Made by a program: the position numbers and the translations under genes. A DNA stretch of 64,000 nt from Sphingomonas sp. DG1-23. Its GTDB lineage: Bacteria; Pseudomonadota; Alphaproteobacteria; Sphingomonadales; Sphingomonadaceae. The stretch's first letter is position 1; each line of letters starts with the position of its first letter. Positions 36,978 to 45,889 of the stretch are shown one piece after another. The notes under the pieces are model-generated. The model was not told the DNA's origin. It did not search any database and was given only the letters and a program-made list of their open reading frames with translations. The stretch spans positions 62,001 through 126,000 of the forward strand of contig NZ_JAVAMA010000012.1 in assembly GCF_030730875.1 (NCBI RefSeq). Direction: 5' to 3'.

Positions 36978-38147
36978 TCAGGCGTGATCGATGACGATGC
37001 CGTCGATCTCGTTCGCGACATCCTCGAACGCGTCGACGATCCGCTCGAGATGCTTGTAGAGCTCGCGCTCGACGACGAATTTCAGCGTGTCGCTCGCGCC
37101 ATGCTCCTTGAGCGAGCGCTTGAGGCCGGCGGCATGGATGTCGTCGGCATGGCCTTCCATGCGGACGAGCCGCTCGGTCAGCTCGTGCAGGCGGCCGGCA
37201 TTCTGCGCCACGTTGCGGAGCAACGGCATCGCCTCGGCGGTGATCCGCGCGGCATCGACGATGATCCCCGCCATGTCCTTCATCTCGGACTGGAAGCTGT
37301 CGACCTCGTACAGCGCGATCGCGTTGACCGTTGCCTGCATCTCGTCGATCGAATCGTCGAGTGCGTTGATCAGGCTGGTGATCGCGCCGCGATCGAAGGG
37401 CGTCAGGAAGGTTTTCCGGACGGTCTGGAGCACTTCGCGGGTGATGTTGTCGGCGTCGTGCTCGCGTTCGATCACTTCGCGGATATGCTCGGTGCCCGCC
37501 GGCCCGCCCTGGAGGAGACGCGCGAGCGCGTCGGCTCCGGCCACGACCGTCGTGGAATGCGCCTCGAACAGCTCGAAGAAATTGCCAGTGCGGGGCAGCA
37601 GCCGCTGAAACCAGGCGAACATCGGACCTAACCTCGATTTTTCAGCGACGGCGCCCAACACGCCGATCCGCTGGGTTGCAGCTTTGAACTCGGACGCGCC
37701 GAACGAACGGATGAGATCGCGCAGGTCGGGCTCCTCGACGGCATCGGCCGCCTCGGCCAGCGTGAACCAGCGGCGCTCGCGCTCCTGCTGTTCCTTCCAG
37801 CGGGGAAGCTCGCGAGTCACCGCGAGCGGAAAGACGTCTACATCCATCATCAGCGATGCCCCGCTGCCGCGACGTTTACGGTAGCGATAGGAGCCGAGGG
37901 GGGTGGGACATACCGGGCCGAGCACGCCGGCCTCTTCCTCGGCTTCCTGCGCGGCGGCCACGTGCGGCGCGGTCCCGGACATCGCATTGCCCTTGGGGAT
38001 CACCCAGCGGCCTGTGCCGCGCGAGGTGACCAAAAGGATGCGGACCGCGGCATCGGCTGCCGGGTCTTCGGTGCGATAGGGAAGGGCGGCGATCTGACGA
38101 ATGACGGGGTCCAGGGCTGCCGGCGCGTCTGGCCGGGTCGCCGCCAT
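36978..38147 (-). CDS. NUDIX hydrolase-DUF47 (PhoU-like) fusion protein
   Basis: 389 residues from the ATG at 38147; a GGAG lies close upstream. Residues of about 15-160 form a NUDIX domain (WVIPKGN, then QEAEEEAGVLG at 67-77). The Nudix box is degenerate: Thr stands where the first conserved Glu is expected and Gln replaces the usual Arg. Residues of about 180-389 form the DUF47/PhoU-like helical bundle, including the REHDADNITREVLQ and MEGHADDIH metal-binding-like segments. The domains and the Pit neighbour suggest phosphate control; diadenosine, polyphosphate or inositol-pyrophosphate substrates are possibilities of the NUDIX family only. Confidence 0.85.
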   Translation of the reverse strand: MAATRPDAPAALDPVIRQIAALPYRTEDPAADAAVRILLVTSRGTGRWVIPKGNAMSGTAPHVAAAQEAEEEAGVLGPVCPTPLGSYRYRKRRGSGASLMMDVDVFPLAVTRELPRWKEQQERERRWFTLAEAADAVEEPDLRDLIRSFGASEFKAATQRIGVLGAVAEKSRLGPMFAWFQRLLPRTGNFFELFEAHSTTVVAGADALARLLQGGPAGTEHIREVIEREHDADNITREVLQTVRKTFLTPFDRGAITSLINALDDSIDEMQATVNAIALYEVDSFQSEMKDMAGIIVDAARITAEAMPLLRNVAQNAGRLHELTERLVRMEGHADDIHAAGLKRSLKEHGASDTLKFVVERELYKHLERIVDAFEDVANEIDGIVIDHA

Positions 38148-38171
38148 GGCTCCAATCCCGTTGTAATTCAA

Positions 38172-38200
38172 GCGGGAGTGCGCGTGTGGCGCACTCCCGC
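38172..38200. terminator. Hairpin terminator between SulP and NUDIX-DUF47 genes
   Basis: A perfect 12-bp stem, GCGGGAGTGCGC (38172-38183) and GCGCACTCCCGC (38189-38200), with a GTGTG loop. It lies just after the SulP stop on the minus strand and before the NUDIX-DUF47 ATG, so it probably ends the carbonic-anhydrase/SulP transcript. Confidence 0.75.
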
Positions 38201-38205
38201 CTGGA

Positions 38206-39747
38206 TCAGGCGGCCAATGCCGCCAGTCGTCCGCTGGCGCCGTCGAGCGCCACTTCCGAGCCGCTCGCGCGTCGGCGCGAGCACCAGTCGCGGAGCAATT
38301 CGGCGCAGGTATGGTCGACCGCCGAGCAGCGGGTCAGGTCGAGCCGGACCGGCGCGCCGCCGGGGACGGCGTCGAGCTTCGCCGACAGCTTGGGCAAGGT
38401 CACGAAGGTCGCCGCGCCGACAAGGGAGATGGTGCGGCCCGCGTCGTCGTCCTGCTCGTTGACCTTGAGCTTGAGCCGGCGGACGTGGGGCAGCAGTTCG
38501 AGCAGCGACAGCGCGATGCCGACCAGCACGCCGGTGAGCAAATCCTCCGCCACCACCAAGGTAAGCGTAACCGCCCAGATCAGCACCGGGAGGACGCCGT
38601 AGTCCTTGAACAGATGCTTCGCATGGCTGAAATTGACCAGCCGCGCGCCGGTGACGACGAGTACTGCGCCGAGCGCCGCCATAGGGATCTCGCGCAGCAG
38701 CCACGGTAGCAATGCGACGAAGCCGAGGATCCACACGCCGTGAAGGATCGTCGACAGGCGCGAGGTGGCGCCGGCCTGGACATTGGCCGAGCTGCGCACG
38801 ATCACGCCGGTCATCGGCAGCGCACCCGCCGCGCCGCAGAGCAGATTGCCGACGCCCTGTGCGCGCAGTTCCTTGTTGTAATCGGTGCGGGCCCCGTCGT
38901 GCATGCGGTCCACCGCCGCCGCCGAGAGCAGGGTCTCGGCGCTTGCGATGAAAGCGATCGCCAATGCCGCGGTAAGCACCGAGGGATTGAGGAACTGGCT
39001 GAGGAAGCCATTCTGGGGCAGCGTGACCGCGGCTGCGATGTTCTCGGGGACCGCGACGCGGGTGACGTCGAGGCCGAGCAACCACGCGACCGCCGTGGCC
39101 GCGACCACGCCAAGCAGGGCACCGGGCACCAGCTTGAGCGAGGCGGGGCGCAGTTTCTCCCAGCCCAGCATCACCGCGATGGTGGTGAGGCCGAGGATCA
39201 AGGCGAGCTCGGCGGCGCGAAGATCGGGCGACAGGCCGAGCAGGCGGCCCGGCATCGCCATCAGATTCTCGATCCCGCTTGACAGCGGTTTGGCGTCGAA
39301 CAGCACGTGATACTGGCCGATCACGATCAGCACGCCGATGCCGGCGAGCATGCCGTGCACGACCGCGGGCGAGATCGCGCGGAACCAGCCGCCGAGGCGG
39401 AAGATCCCTGCGACGACCTGAATCAGGCCGGCGAGCATCAGGATCGGGCCGAGCGCCGACAGGCCCTGATCGCGAACCAGTTCGAAGACGATCACCGCGA
39501 GGCCCGCGGCGGGGCCGCTGACCTGAAGCGGCGATCCCGCCAGCGCGCCGACGACGAGGCCGCCGATGATGCCGGTGATCAGGCCTTTCTCGGGCGGGAC
39601 CCCGGAGGCGATCGCGATGCCCATGCACAGGGGCATCGCGACGAGGAACACGACGACCGACGCAGTGATGTCACGCATGATCCAGCCGTTCGTCCGGCCG
39701 GCATCGGCCGTACCGGTGCCGCCGGCGGCGGCAGTGGCGCTGCTCAT
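38206..39747 (-). CDS. SulP-family anion transporter (probable bicarbonate transporter) with STAS domain
   Basis: 513 residues. The transmembrane SulP domain starts near residue 22 (VVFLVAMPLCMGIAIASGVPPEKGL) and includes GSPLQVSGPAAGLAVIV and ASAETLLSAAAVDRMHDG. A short STAS-like domain lies at about 430-513. The ATG overlaps the stop of the carbonic anhydrase gene by 4 bp, which favours bicarbonate as cargo (BicA-like), though sulphate cannot be excluded. Confidence 0.9.
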   Translation of the reverse strand: MSSATAAAGGTGTADAGRTNGWIMRDITASVVVFLVAMPLCMGIAIASGVPPEKGLITGIIGGLVVGALAGSPLQVSGPAAGLAVIVFELVRDQGLSALGPILMLAGLIQVVAGIFRLGGWFRAISPAVVHGMLAGIGVLIVIGQYHVLFDAKPLSSGIENLMAMPGRLLGLSPDLRAAELALILGLTTIAVMLGWEKLRPASLKLVPGALLGVVAATAVAWLLGLDVTRVAVPENIAAAVTLPQNGFLSQFLNPSVLTAALAIAFIASAETLLSAAAVDRMHDGARTDYNKELRAQGVGNLLCGAAGALPMTGVIVRSSANVQAGATSRLSTILHGVWILGFVALLPWLLREIPMAALGAVLVVTGARLVNFSHAKHLFKDYGVLPVLIWAVTLTLVVAEDLLTGVLVGIALSLLELLPHVRRLKLKVNEQDDDAGRTISLVGAATFVTLPKLSAKLDAVPGGAPVRLDLTRCSAVDHTCAELLRDWCSRRRASGSEVALDGASGRLAALAA

Positions 39748-40436
39748 TCCGCTGCCTCCAGCAGGACTTCGCCGGCGAGGCGCTGGGTCGCGGGCAGTGC
39801 CACGGGCAGCTCTTCGCCTTCGGTCAACGGCAGGAAACGGCCGGTGCGGCCGTCGAGCGCGAGCACCTGGCCGGCGCCGATGTCGAAGAACCAGCCGTGC
39901 AGCGCGATCTCGCCGCGGGCGATGCCGGCGGCGACCGAGGGATGGGTGCGCAGATGGTTGAGCTGGGCGACGACGTTCTCGAGACTGATCGCGCGGACGC
40001 GATCGGCGCTTTCCATCTCGGGATAGCCTTCATTGACCACTTGCTCGGCGGCGCAGCTATGCTTGAGCCACGCGGCGACGTTGGGCATCTTCTCGAGGCC
40101 GGCGGGATTGGCGACCGCCTTCATCGCGCCGCAGTCCGAATGGCCGCAGACGATGATGTCGCGGATGCCGAGCACCATCACGGCATATTCGACGGTCGAG
40201 GTGACGCCGCCATTCTGCATCGCATAAGGCGGTACGATGTTGCCCGCGTTGCGGCAGACGAACAGATCGCCCGGCGCCGCCTGCATGATGTGTTCGGGCA
40301 CGACGCGCGAATCGGCGCAGGAGATCATCAGTGCCTTGGGATTCTGCCCGTGCGTCGCGAGTTTGGAATAGAGGTCGCTCTGGTCCGGAAACACTTGTTT
40401 CGCGAAGCCATAGACCCGTCCGATCAGCTCATTCAC
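39744..40436 (-). CDS. Beta-class carbonic anhydrase
   Basis: 230 residues from a GTG at 40436 with GGAG at good spacing. The zinc ligands and dyad are visible: SCADSRV near residue 39, and CGHSDCGAM near 98. VCRNAGNIVPP and GAQMNEGYP-like signature segments fit clade-typical enzymes. It interconverts CO2 and bicarbonate. The 4-bp overlap with the SulP gene makes a transport-plus-conversion pair. A hydratase in the same operon as a bicarbonate carrier would supply carboxylases such as PCC, but no functional link is shown. Confidence 0.95.
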   Translation of the reverse strand: MNELIGRVYGFAKQVFPDQSDLYSKLATHGQNPKALMISCADSRVVPEHIMQAAPGDLFVCRNAGNIVPPYAMQNGGVTSTVEYAVMVLGIRDIIVCGHSDCGAMKAVANPAGLEKMPNVAAWLKHSCAAEQVVNEGYPEMESADRVRAISLENVVAQLNHLRTHPSVAAGIARGEIALHGWFFDIGAGQVLALDGRTGRFLPLTEGEELPVALPATQRLAGEVLLEAAE

Positions 40437-40553
40437 CGTGTCTTGCTCCGTGACTGGCCCGCGGGGGGAAGCGGGCAGTGGAGACTTACGGACGCGACTT
40501 TGCTGCGGCGCAGCGCTTCTGTAAGGAATTATTGCTGCAGCGCGGAGACGTGC

Positions 40554-41864
40554 TCAGACCGCGGGGAGGCGAATTTCCGCGCGCAATCCGCCTTCGACGC
40601 GGTTGGACAGCGTGAGCGTTCCGCCCTCGGCTTCGACCGCGCGGCTGACGATCGACAGTCCCAGTCCGAAGCCGACCGTGTCGCGCGCCCGGGCGGTGTC
40701 GAGCCGGACGAAGGGCTGGAGCGCCTGAGCGATGCTTTCCTCGGGGATGCCGGGTCCATCGTCTTCCACCCGGATGACCGCGCAGTCGGGCCGCGCTTCG
40801 AGCGTGATGCGGACATTCTCGCCATAATGGAGCCCGTTCTCGACGAGATTGGTCAACGCGCGTTTCATTGCGACCGGATAAAGCTGGCGCTCGAGATGAT
40901 CGGGGCCGGCATAGTCGACATGATGCCCCTGGTCGCGCGCGCCATCGGCGATGGTGGTGCAGATCACGGCGAGATCCACCGCTTGCCGGGCCTCGCCATT
41001 GGTCTCGCCGGCGAGATAGGTGAGCAGCGAATCGATCATCGTCTGCATCTCGACGATGTCGGTCTCGATTTCCTCGCGCAGATCCGCGTCGTGAATCGCA
41101 TCGGCGCGCAGCCGCAACCGCGCCAGCGGGGTGCGCAGGTCGTGGCCGACCGCGGCCAGCGCCTGGGTCCGATCGACGAGCAGGCGATGGATGCGCGCCT
41201 GCATCCGGTTGAACGCGTGGATCACCCGCCGCACCTCGCGCGGCCCGCCTTCGGCGACTTCCTGCGTCGTGCCCGCGCCGACCCGCTCGGTCGCGAGCGC
41301 GAGACGCCGCAACGGCAACAGGGTCTGGCGGACCAGAACGCCGCCGATCAGGATGATCGCCACCGCCGGCGCCAGCGCCAGCAAGATGCGCTCGGGCGAG
41401 AAGCTGAGGTCGTGGACCGGCTCGCGCGTCGCGAACTTCATCCAGCTGCCGTCGGGCAACGTGGTGCTCCCGACGATCACCGCGTTGCGCGGCGATCCCA
41501 CCAGCCGCAGGCTCATATTGGCCGAATTGAGGCTCGGCTCCCAGGTGATCACCTGGCGATGGATCCGGTCGAGCGAAGGGGTCACGCGCATCGCCGGAGG
41601 CAGATCGTGGTTCCACACGATCTTGTATCGGGAAGTGGTGAGGTCGGTGGCCAGCGCAGGGCGCTCGGCCGGGGGATGCTCGGCGAGCAGCTTGCGGGCG
41701 ATGACCAGATGCTCGGCGAGGCGACGCGCCTCGTCGTCGCGCACAGAGAGCTGGCTCGCCCGCTCGTAGAAGAAGGTGCTCGCACCGAACTCGATCAGGA
41801 TCGCCAGCAGCAGGATCGCGAAGATCTGCCCGATCAGGCCGAGCGGGGCCCGCACCATTCGCAT
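40554..41864 (-). CDS. Sensor histidine kinase (EnvZ-like, HAMP)
   Basis: 436 residues. Two transmembrane segments (about 8-28 and 155-178) flank a periplasmic loop of about 125 residues. HAMP is at about 178-230, the phospho-acceptor helix AVGHDLRTPLARLRLR near 242-257, and the ATPase has N, G1 and G2 boxes (NLVENGLHYGE, EDDGPGIPEE, VGFGLGLSIV). Its ATG shares one base with the stop of the upstream response-regulator gene, making a classical pair. The stimulus is unknown. Confidence 0.94.
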   Translation of the reverse strand: MRMVRAPLGLIGQIFAILLLAILIEFGASTFFYERASQLSVRDDEARRLAEHLVIARKLLAEHPPAERPALATDLTTSRYKIVWNHDLPPAMRVTPSLDRIHRQVITWEPSLNSANMSLRLVGSPRNAVIVGSTTLPDGSWMKFATREPVHDLSFSPERILLALAPAVAIILIGGVLVRQTLLPLRRLALATERVGAGTTQEVAEGGPREVRRVIHAFNRMQARIHRLLVDRTQALAAVGHDLRTPLARLRLRADAIHDADLREEIETDIVEMQTMIDSLLTYLAGETNGEARQAVDLAVICTTIADGARDQGHHVDYAGPDHLERQLYPVAMKRALTNLVENGLHYGENVRITLEARPDCAVIRVEDDGPGIPEESIAQALQPFVRLDTARARDTVGFGLGLSIVSRAVEAEGGTLTLSNRVEGGLRAEIRLPAV

Positions 41865-42583
41865 CACTCGCGCGTCACGGGCGCATTGAACATATAGCCG
41901 ACGCCGCGCACCGTGACGATCGGTGCCTTGTTTCCGGTCGAGGAGAGCTTGCGCCGCAGTCGGCTGACGAGCACGTCGACACTGCGGTCCGAACTGTCGC
42001 CGAGGCGGGTGCGCGAGAGCTCGATCAGCCGCTCGCGCGCGATCACCCGGCCGGTATGCTCGCACAGGCTGACCAGCAGATCAAATTCCGCGCCGGTGAG
42101 GTCGACCACGGCGCCGCTGGGGGAGAGCAGTTCGCGGCGCGGCAGATTGAGCGTCCAGCCGTCGAAACGCAGCAGCCCGAGGCTGCGCTGCTTGCCTTCC
42201 TGCTTGCCGCCCTCGCGGCGGAGCACCGCGCGGATCCGGGCGATCAGCTCGCGCGTGCCGAACGGCTTGGTCAGATAATCGTCGGCGCCGAGCTCGAGCC
42301 CGACCACCCGATCGGTCTCGCTGCCGCGCGCCGAGATGAAGATGATCGGCACCTGGCTCTTCTCGCGGATCATCCGGCACAGATCGATGCCGTTGGTGCC
42401 GGGGAGCATGATGTCGAGGATGATAAGGTCCGGCTCGCCATGCTCCAGCGCGAGCCACATTTCCGCGCCGGTCGCGGCGGGCCGCACGACGAAGCCGTTT
42501 TCCTGAAGCGCCCGGGCAGTCAGCGTCCGCAACGGCGGATCGTCTTCCACCAGGACAATGATCGGGGCGGAGGTGGTCGTCAT
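41864..42583 (-). CDS. OmpR/PhoB-family response regulator
   Basis: 239 residues from the ATG at 42583; an ATG six codons upstream (42601) is possible. The receiver has VLVEDDPPLRTL, the phospho-acceptor in LIILDIMLPGTNG, and FISARG and DDYLTKPF. The winged-helix domain ends in VTVRGVGYMF. It regulates genes under control of the linked kinase. The pair lies downstream of nothing on the same strand; transcription runs toward the carbonic anhydrase gene, 118 bp away. Confidence 0.95.
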   Translation of the reverse strand: MTTTSAPIIVLVEDDPPLRTLTARALQENGFVVRPAATGAEMWLALEHGEPDLIILDIMLPGTNGIDLCRMIREKSQVPIIFISARGSETDRVVGLELGADDYLTKPFGTRELIARIRAVLRREGGKQEGKQRSLGLLRFDGWTLNLPRRELLSPSGAVVDLTGAEFDLLVSLCEHTGRVIARERLIELSRTRLGDSSDRSVDVLVSRLRRKLSSTGNKAPIVTVRGVGYMFNAPVTRE

Positions 42584-42753
42584 CGCCGTATACTGTAACA
42601 TCGCGGACGGACCTAGGAACCCTCCGCAGAACGGTCAACGCGGCGGACGCGCCGCAGCGCACAAAAAATGCCCCAGCAACATTTCGTTACGGAAACGGCA
42701 GCGGGCAGCAACGCGCGCGGCGTAGCGAGCGGGCACATGCGAAAGGATTTGCC

Positions 42754-42951
42754 ATGTTCGTGACGTTGCTCGCCGTAGTGATCTCCGCCCAGCCCGCGCC
42801 GGCCGAGATCCAGTATCGTTCCTACGACGTTTCCGCTGCGCTGGCACGCGGCTGCAAGGTCCAGCGCGTCAGTGTGGCCGGCAGGACCGAGCACGCACCG
42901 ATTATCCGTTGCCCGGCAGAAGCGAAGGACGCGCGCCGCTCGGACAGCTGA
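42754..42951 (+). CDS. Small secreted protein, uncertain
   Basis: 65 residues with a signal peptide-like start (MFVTLLAVVISAQPAPA) and two Cys (C34, C53) that could pair. AAGGA lies about 7 nt before the ATG. No homology is recognised. It is included because of signal, ribosome site and lone position between divergent genes; a chance open frame is possible. Confidence 0.5.
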   Translation: MFVTLLAVVISAQPAPAEIQYRSYDVSAALARGCKVQRVSVAGRTEHAPIIRCPAEAKDARRSDS

Positions 42952-42998
42952 GACCCCATTGTCTTCGAGATGCAATCATCGCGCGCCAGTCCGCCCGG

Positions 42999-44165
42999 AT
43001 GAAGATGCTCTCGTTGCTCGCCCTTGCCCTCGTCGCGGGCCAGGCCTCGCCGCCGCCGCGCAGCGATCTTCCGCTTGTCCAAAATGGCGGCACCTGGCGT
43101 TCGGGGCATGTCCAGGGCGTGGCCGTCGACCGCAAGGGCGGCTACATCTATTATTCGTTCACCAACCTGCTCGCGAAATATGATTTCAGCGGCAAGCTGA
43201 TCGGCACCCTTGTCGGCTGGACCGGGCATCTCGGCGATCTCGACTTCAATCCAGCCGACGGCAAGGTCTACGGCTCGCTCGAATATAAGGAAGACAAGGC
43301 GTTCTACGTCGCAGTGATCGACGTGGCGCGGCTCGATCGCGTCGGCGTCGCGAGCGGGAGCGAGATCTTCCGCACCGTCTATCTGCCCGAAGTCGTCGAC
43401 GACTATTCCGCCGACGTGAACGGCGACGGCCGGTTCGACGGCGACGACGGCAAATATCGGGGCGACGTCGCCGCCTCGCCCGATCACCGATACGCCTGCT
43501 CGGGCATCGACGGCGTCGCCTTCGGCCCGGCGTTCGGGCGGACCGACGGGCGACGCTATCTGACCGTCGCCTATGGGATCTACGGCAATGTCGCGCGCGC
43601 CGACAACGACCACCAGGTGCTGCTCCAGTACGATATCCGCGATTGGGCGCGCTATGCTCGTCCGCTCACCGAAGCGGCACCCCATCGTTCGGGCCCCGCG
43701 AAGGCGCATGGCAAATATTTCGTCCGCACCGGCAACACCCATTACGGCGTGCAGAACCTGTCGTACGACGCGACGCTGCAGCGCTGGTGGCTGGGCGTGT
43801 ATCCAGGCAAGAAGCCGGCCTTTCCCAACTATCTGCTGTTCGCCGTCGATGCGCGCGAGCGGCCGGTGCGACGCGACCTGATCGGTGTGCCCGGTCGCGG
43901 CGGCCGCGGCTGGGAAAAGGGCATGGTGCTGGGCCTCGCCGACGACGGGCTACAGGATCCGGCGACGGGCATCCGCGGATGGAACCAGAAAGCCGATGTC
44001 GGATCGCAGCCGGTGAGTGAAGGGCTGTTCTATTTCGCAGTGAATTCGGGCGGCAAGGGCCGGCAAAGCGCCCAGCTCACGCTGATGCGCTGGACCGGCG
44101 ACGCGCGGAGACCTTTCGTTCCGGTGACGGAAGAGGCGCAGGAGGAGAGGCTGCGCCCGCGCTGA
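42999..44165 (+). CDS. Secreted protein with EF-hand-like calcium loop, unknown function
   Basis: 388 residues from the ATG at 42999. A signal peptide (MKMLSLLALALVAG) is followed by repeated beta-strand motifs (GGYIYYSFTNLLAKYDFSG, VDRKGG, GRRYLTVAYGIYGNV), suggesting a beta-propeller-like fold. The segment DVNGDGRFDGDD near residue 146 matches a dockerin/EF-hand calcium loop. It has no recognised catalytic site. The next genes start a FecI/FecR/TonB-receptor/PhoD locus in the same direction after 76 bp; it may belong to that uptake module. Confidence 0.75.
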   Translation: MKMLSLLALALVAGQASPPPRSDLPLVQNGGTWRSGHVQGVAVDRKGGYIYYSFTNLLAKYDFSGKLIGTLVGWTGHLGDLDFNPADGKVYGSLEYKEDKAFYVAVIDVARLDRVGVASGSEIFRTVYLPEVVDDYSADVNGDGRFDGDDGKYRGDVAASPDHRYACSGIDGVAFGPAFGRTDGRRYLTVAYGIYGNVARADNDHQVLLQYDIRDWARYARPLTEAAPHRSGPAKAHGKYFVRTGNTHYGVQNLSYDATLQRWWLGVYPGKKPAFPNYLLFAVDARERPVRRDLIGVPGRGGRGWEKGMVLGLADDGLQDPATGIRGWNQKADVGSQPVSEGLFYFAVNSGGKGRQSAQLTLMRWTGDARRPFVPVTEEAQEERLRPR

Positions 44166-44241
44166 ACCGCAGCATTTCCGAAGCCTGCCTGTCACATTCG
44201 GACCCTAGGCAACGCCTCGAATCGAAACGGGGCAATGTCCG

Positions 44242-44859
44242 GTGAACGGATCAGGGATCGACGGCAGCGACAGGGAAAGAGCGCGCTGGTTGCTGCGCAA
44301 CATCCTGCCGCACGAGCCCGCATTGCGCGGCTGGCTGTCGCGACGCGCGCTCCCGGGCCTCGATGCCGACGACATCATCCAGGAGGCGTATTCGATCTTC
44401 GCCGAGCTGACGAGCGTCGACACCATCCATTATCCGCGCGCCTATCTGTTCCAGGTCGCGCGTTCGGTGATCACCCGCCATGTTCGCCGCACGCGCATCG
44501 TCCCGATCCATGCAGTCGACGACCTCGAGCGGTTCGATCCGCCCGATGACGCAGCGTCTCCCGAGCAGGTCGCGATCGACCGCGACGAATTGCGTCAGCT
44601 TGCCCACGCGATCGCGGCAATGCCGCTCAAGACCCGCGAGGCCTTCATCCTTCGCCGGGTCGAAGGCTTGCCACAACGCGAAATCGCAGCGCAGATGGGG
44701 ATATCGGAGAATACGGTCGAAACGCATATTTCACGAGGCATCCGATTCTTGATTGATTGGTTTGGCCGTGGCGGAAAGACGCCGTCTCAAACCTCTAGGC
44801 ATTTGGATTCGGAGATTGCCTCGATAGATGGCCGAGCGAGAAACCAGTCGCGACATTGA
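44242..44859 (+). CDS. ECF sigma factor, FecI-like
   Basis: 205 residues from a GTG at 44242, weak ribosome site. Region 2 is DADDIIQEAYSIF and PRAYLFQVARSVITRHVRR; region 4 is MPLKTREAFILRRVEGLPQREIAAQMGISENTVETHI. A C-terminal tail of about 30 residues is unrelated to the sigma regions and overlaps the next gene by 32 bp. With the following FecR and the STN receptor it forms a second surface-signalling cascade in the window. Confidence 0.9.
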   Translation: MNGSGIDGSDRERARWLLRNILPHEPALRGWLSRRALPGLDADDIIQEAYSIFAELTSVDTIHYPRAYLFQVARSVITRHVRRTRIVPIHAVDDLERFDPPDDAASPEQVAIDRDELRQLAHAIAAMPLKTREAFILRRVEGLPQREIAAQMGISENTVETHISRGIRFLIDWFGRGGKTPSQTSRHLDSEIASIDGRARNQSRH

Positions 44860-45799
44860 TCAGGCGGCGTCCGACTGGACGGCGCGACTGGATCGTGGGC
44901 CGCTGACACCGGAGCAGCAACACGCATATCACGCCTGGCTGAACGGGGATCCGCGCAGCAAAGGCGCGCTGCTGCGCGCGCAGGCGCTTTCGATGCGGAG
45001 CGAGTCCGCGCAGGCACTGGGGCCGAACTTCGATCCGGCGGCGTTCGAGGGGCCGAAGCCTCCGCTGCCGAGGGGCGCTTCCCGCCGCAAGGCGTTGATC
45101 TGGACAGGCGGGGCGCTGACCGCCGCCGCGCTGGCGGCCTTGGGCATCGCGATTCCCGCAGCCGGCGCGGTGATCCGCACTGCGCGGGGCGAGATCCGTC
45201 TGGTGCCGCTCGAGGATGGCTCGACCGTGCTGCTGAACACCCGGAGCAGTATCCGGATCCGCAGCAATGCGGAGGCGCGTTTCGTCACCTTGCTCGAAGG
45301 CGAAGCCTATTTTTCGGTCGCGCGGGATGGGAAGCGTCCCTTCATCGTCGAAGTGAACGGCCGCCGCATGCGCACCGCGCAGGCGGGATTCCGCATCCGC
45401 AAGCTGGCCGCCAGCCCAGTCGACGTGCTGGTCGACCGTGGACGGATCGATCTGGACGGCGCCTATCCGATCACTGCCAATATGCGCCTGCTGCTGTCCG
45501 ATCGCGCTGCGGAGCGCCCGCAACCGATCGCGCCCGAGGTGGTAGCCCGCGAGCTTTCGTGGCGCGAGGGCAAGCTGGCGTTCGAGGGCGAAACGCTGAA
45601 GCAGGCGGCGGATGCGTTTGCGCGCTACAGCGACATCCGCATCCAGATCGGCGATCCCGCGCTGGCGCGTGAGCCGGTGACCGGATTGTTCGCCGCCAGC
45701 GATCCTGTCGGGTTCAGCCGCGCCGTCGCGCGCGTATTCGATGCGGAGTTCGAGCAGCAGGGCGATACCATCGTGCTGACGCGCGCTGCGCCGCGGTAG
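44828..45799 (+). CDS. FecR-family anti-sigma regulator
   Basis: 323 residues. The N-terminal DUF4880 segment is DIDQAASDWTARLDRGPLTPEQQ. A transmembrane helix lies around residues 90-112, and the FecR domain with RTARGEIRLVPLEDGSTVLLNTRSSI near 115-140. The C-terminal STN-like part (LKQAADAFARYSDIRIQI) would contact the receptor. The coding region overlaps the sigma gene by 32 bp, so the two are co-translated. Confidence 0.9.
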   Translation: MAERETSRDIDQAASDWTARLDRGPLTPEQQHAYHAWLNGDPRSKGALLRAQALSMRSESAQALGPNFDPAAFEGPKPPLPRGASRRKALIWTGGALTAAALAALGIAIPAAGAVIRTARGEIRLVPLEDGSTVLLNTRSSIRIRSNAEARFVTLLEGEAYFSVARDGKRPFIVEVNGRRMRTAQAGFRIRKLAASPVDVLVDRGRIDLDGAYPITANMRLLLSDRAAERPQPIAPEVVARELSWREGKLAFEGETLKQAADAFARYSDIRIQIGDPALAREPVTGLFAASDPVGFSRAVARVFDAEFEQQGDTIVLTRAAPR

Positions 45800-45889
45800 A
45801 TTTTTTTCTCAACCGATAGCGGAACCAATTCGCAGGCGGCTCTCAACCGCGAACGTCGCGAACAGCGCGACACATTGGGGGTCCGCCAA

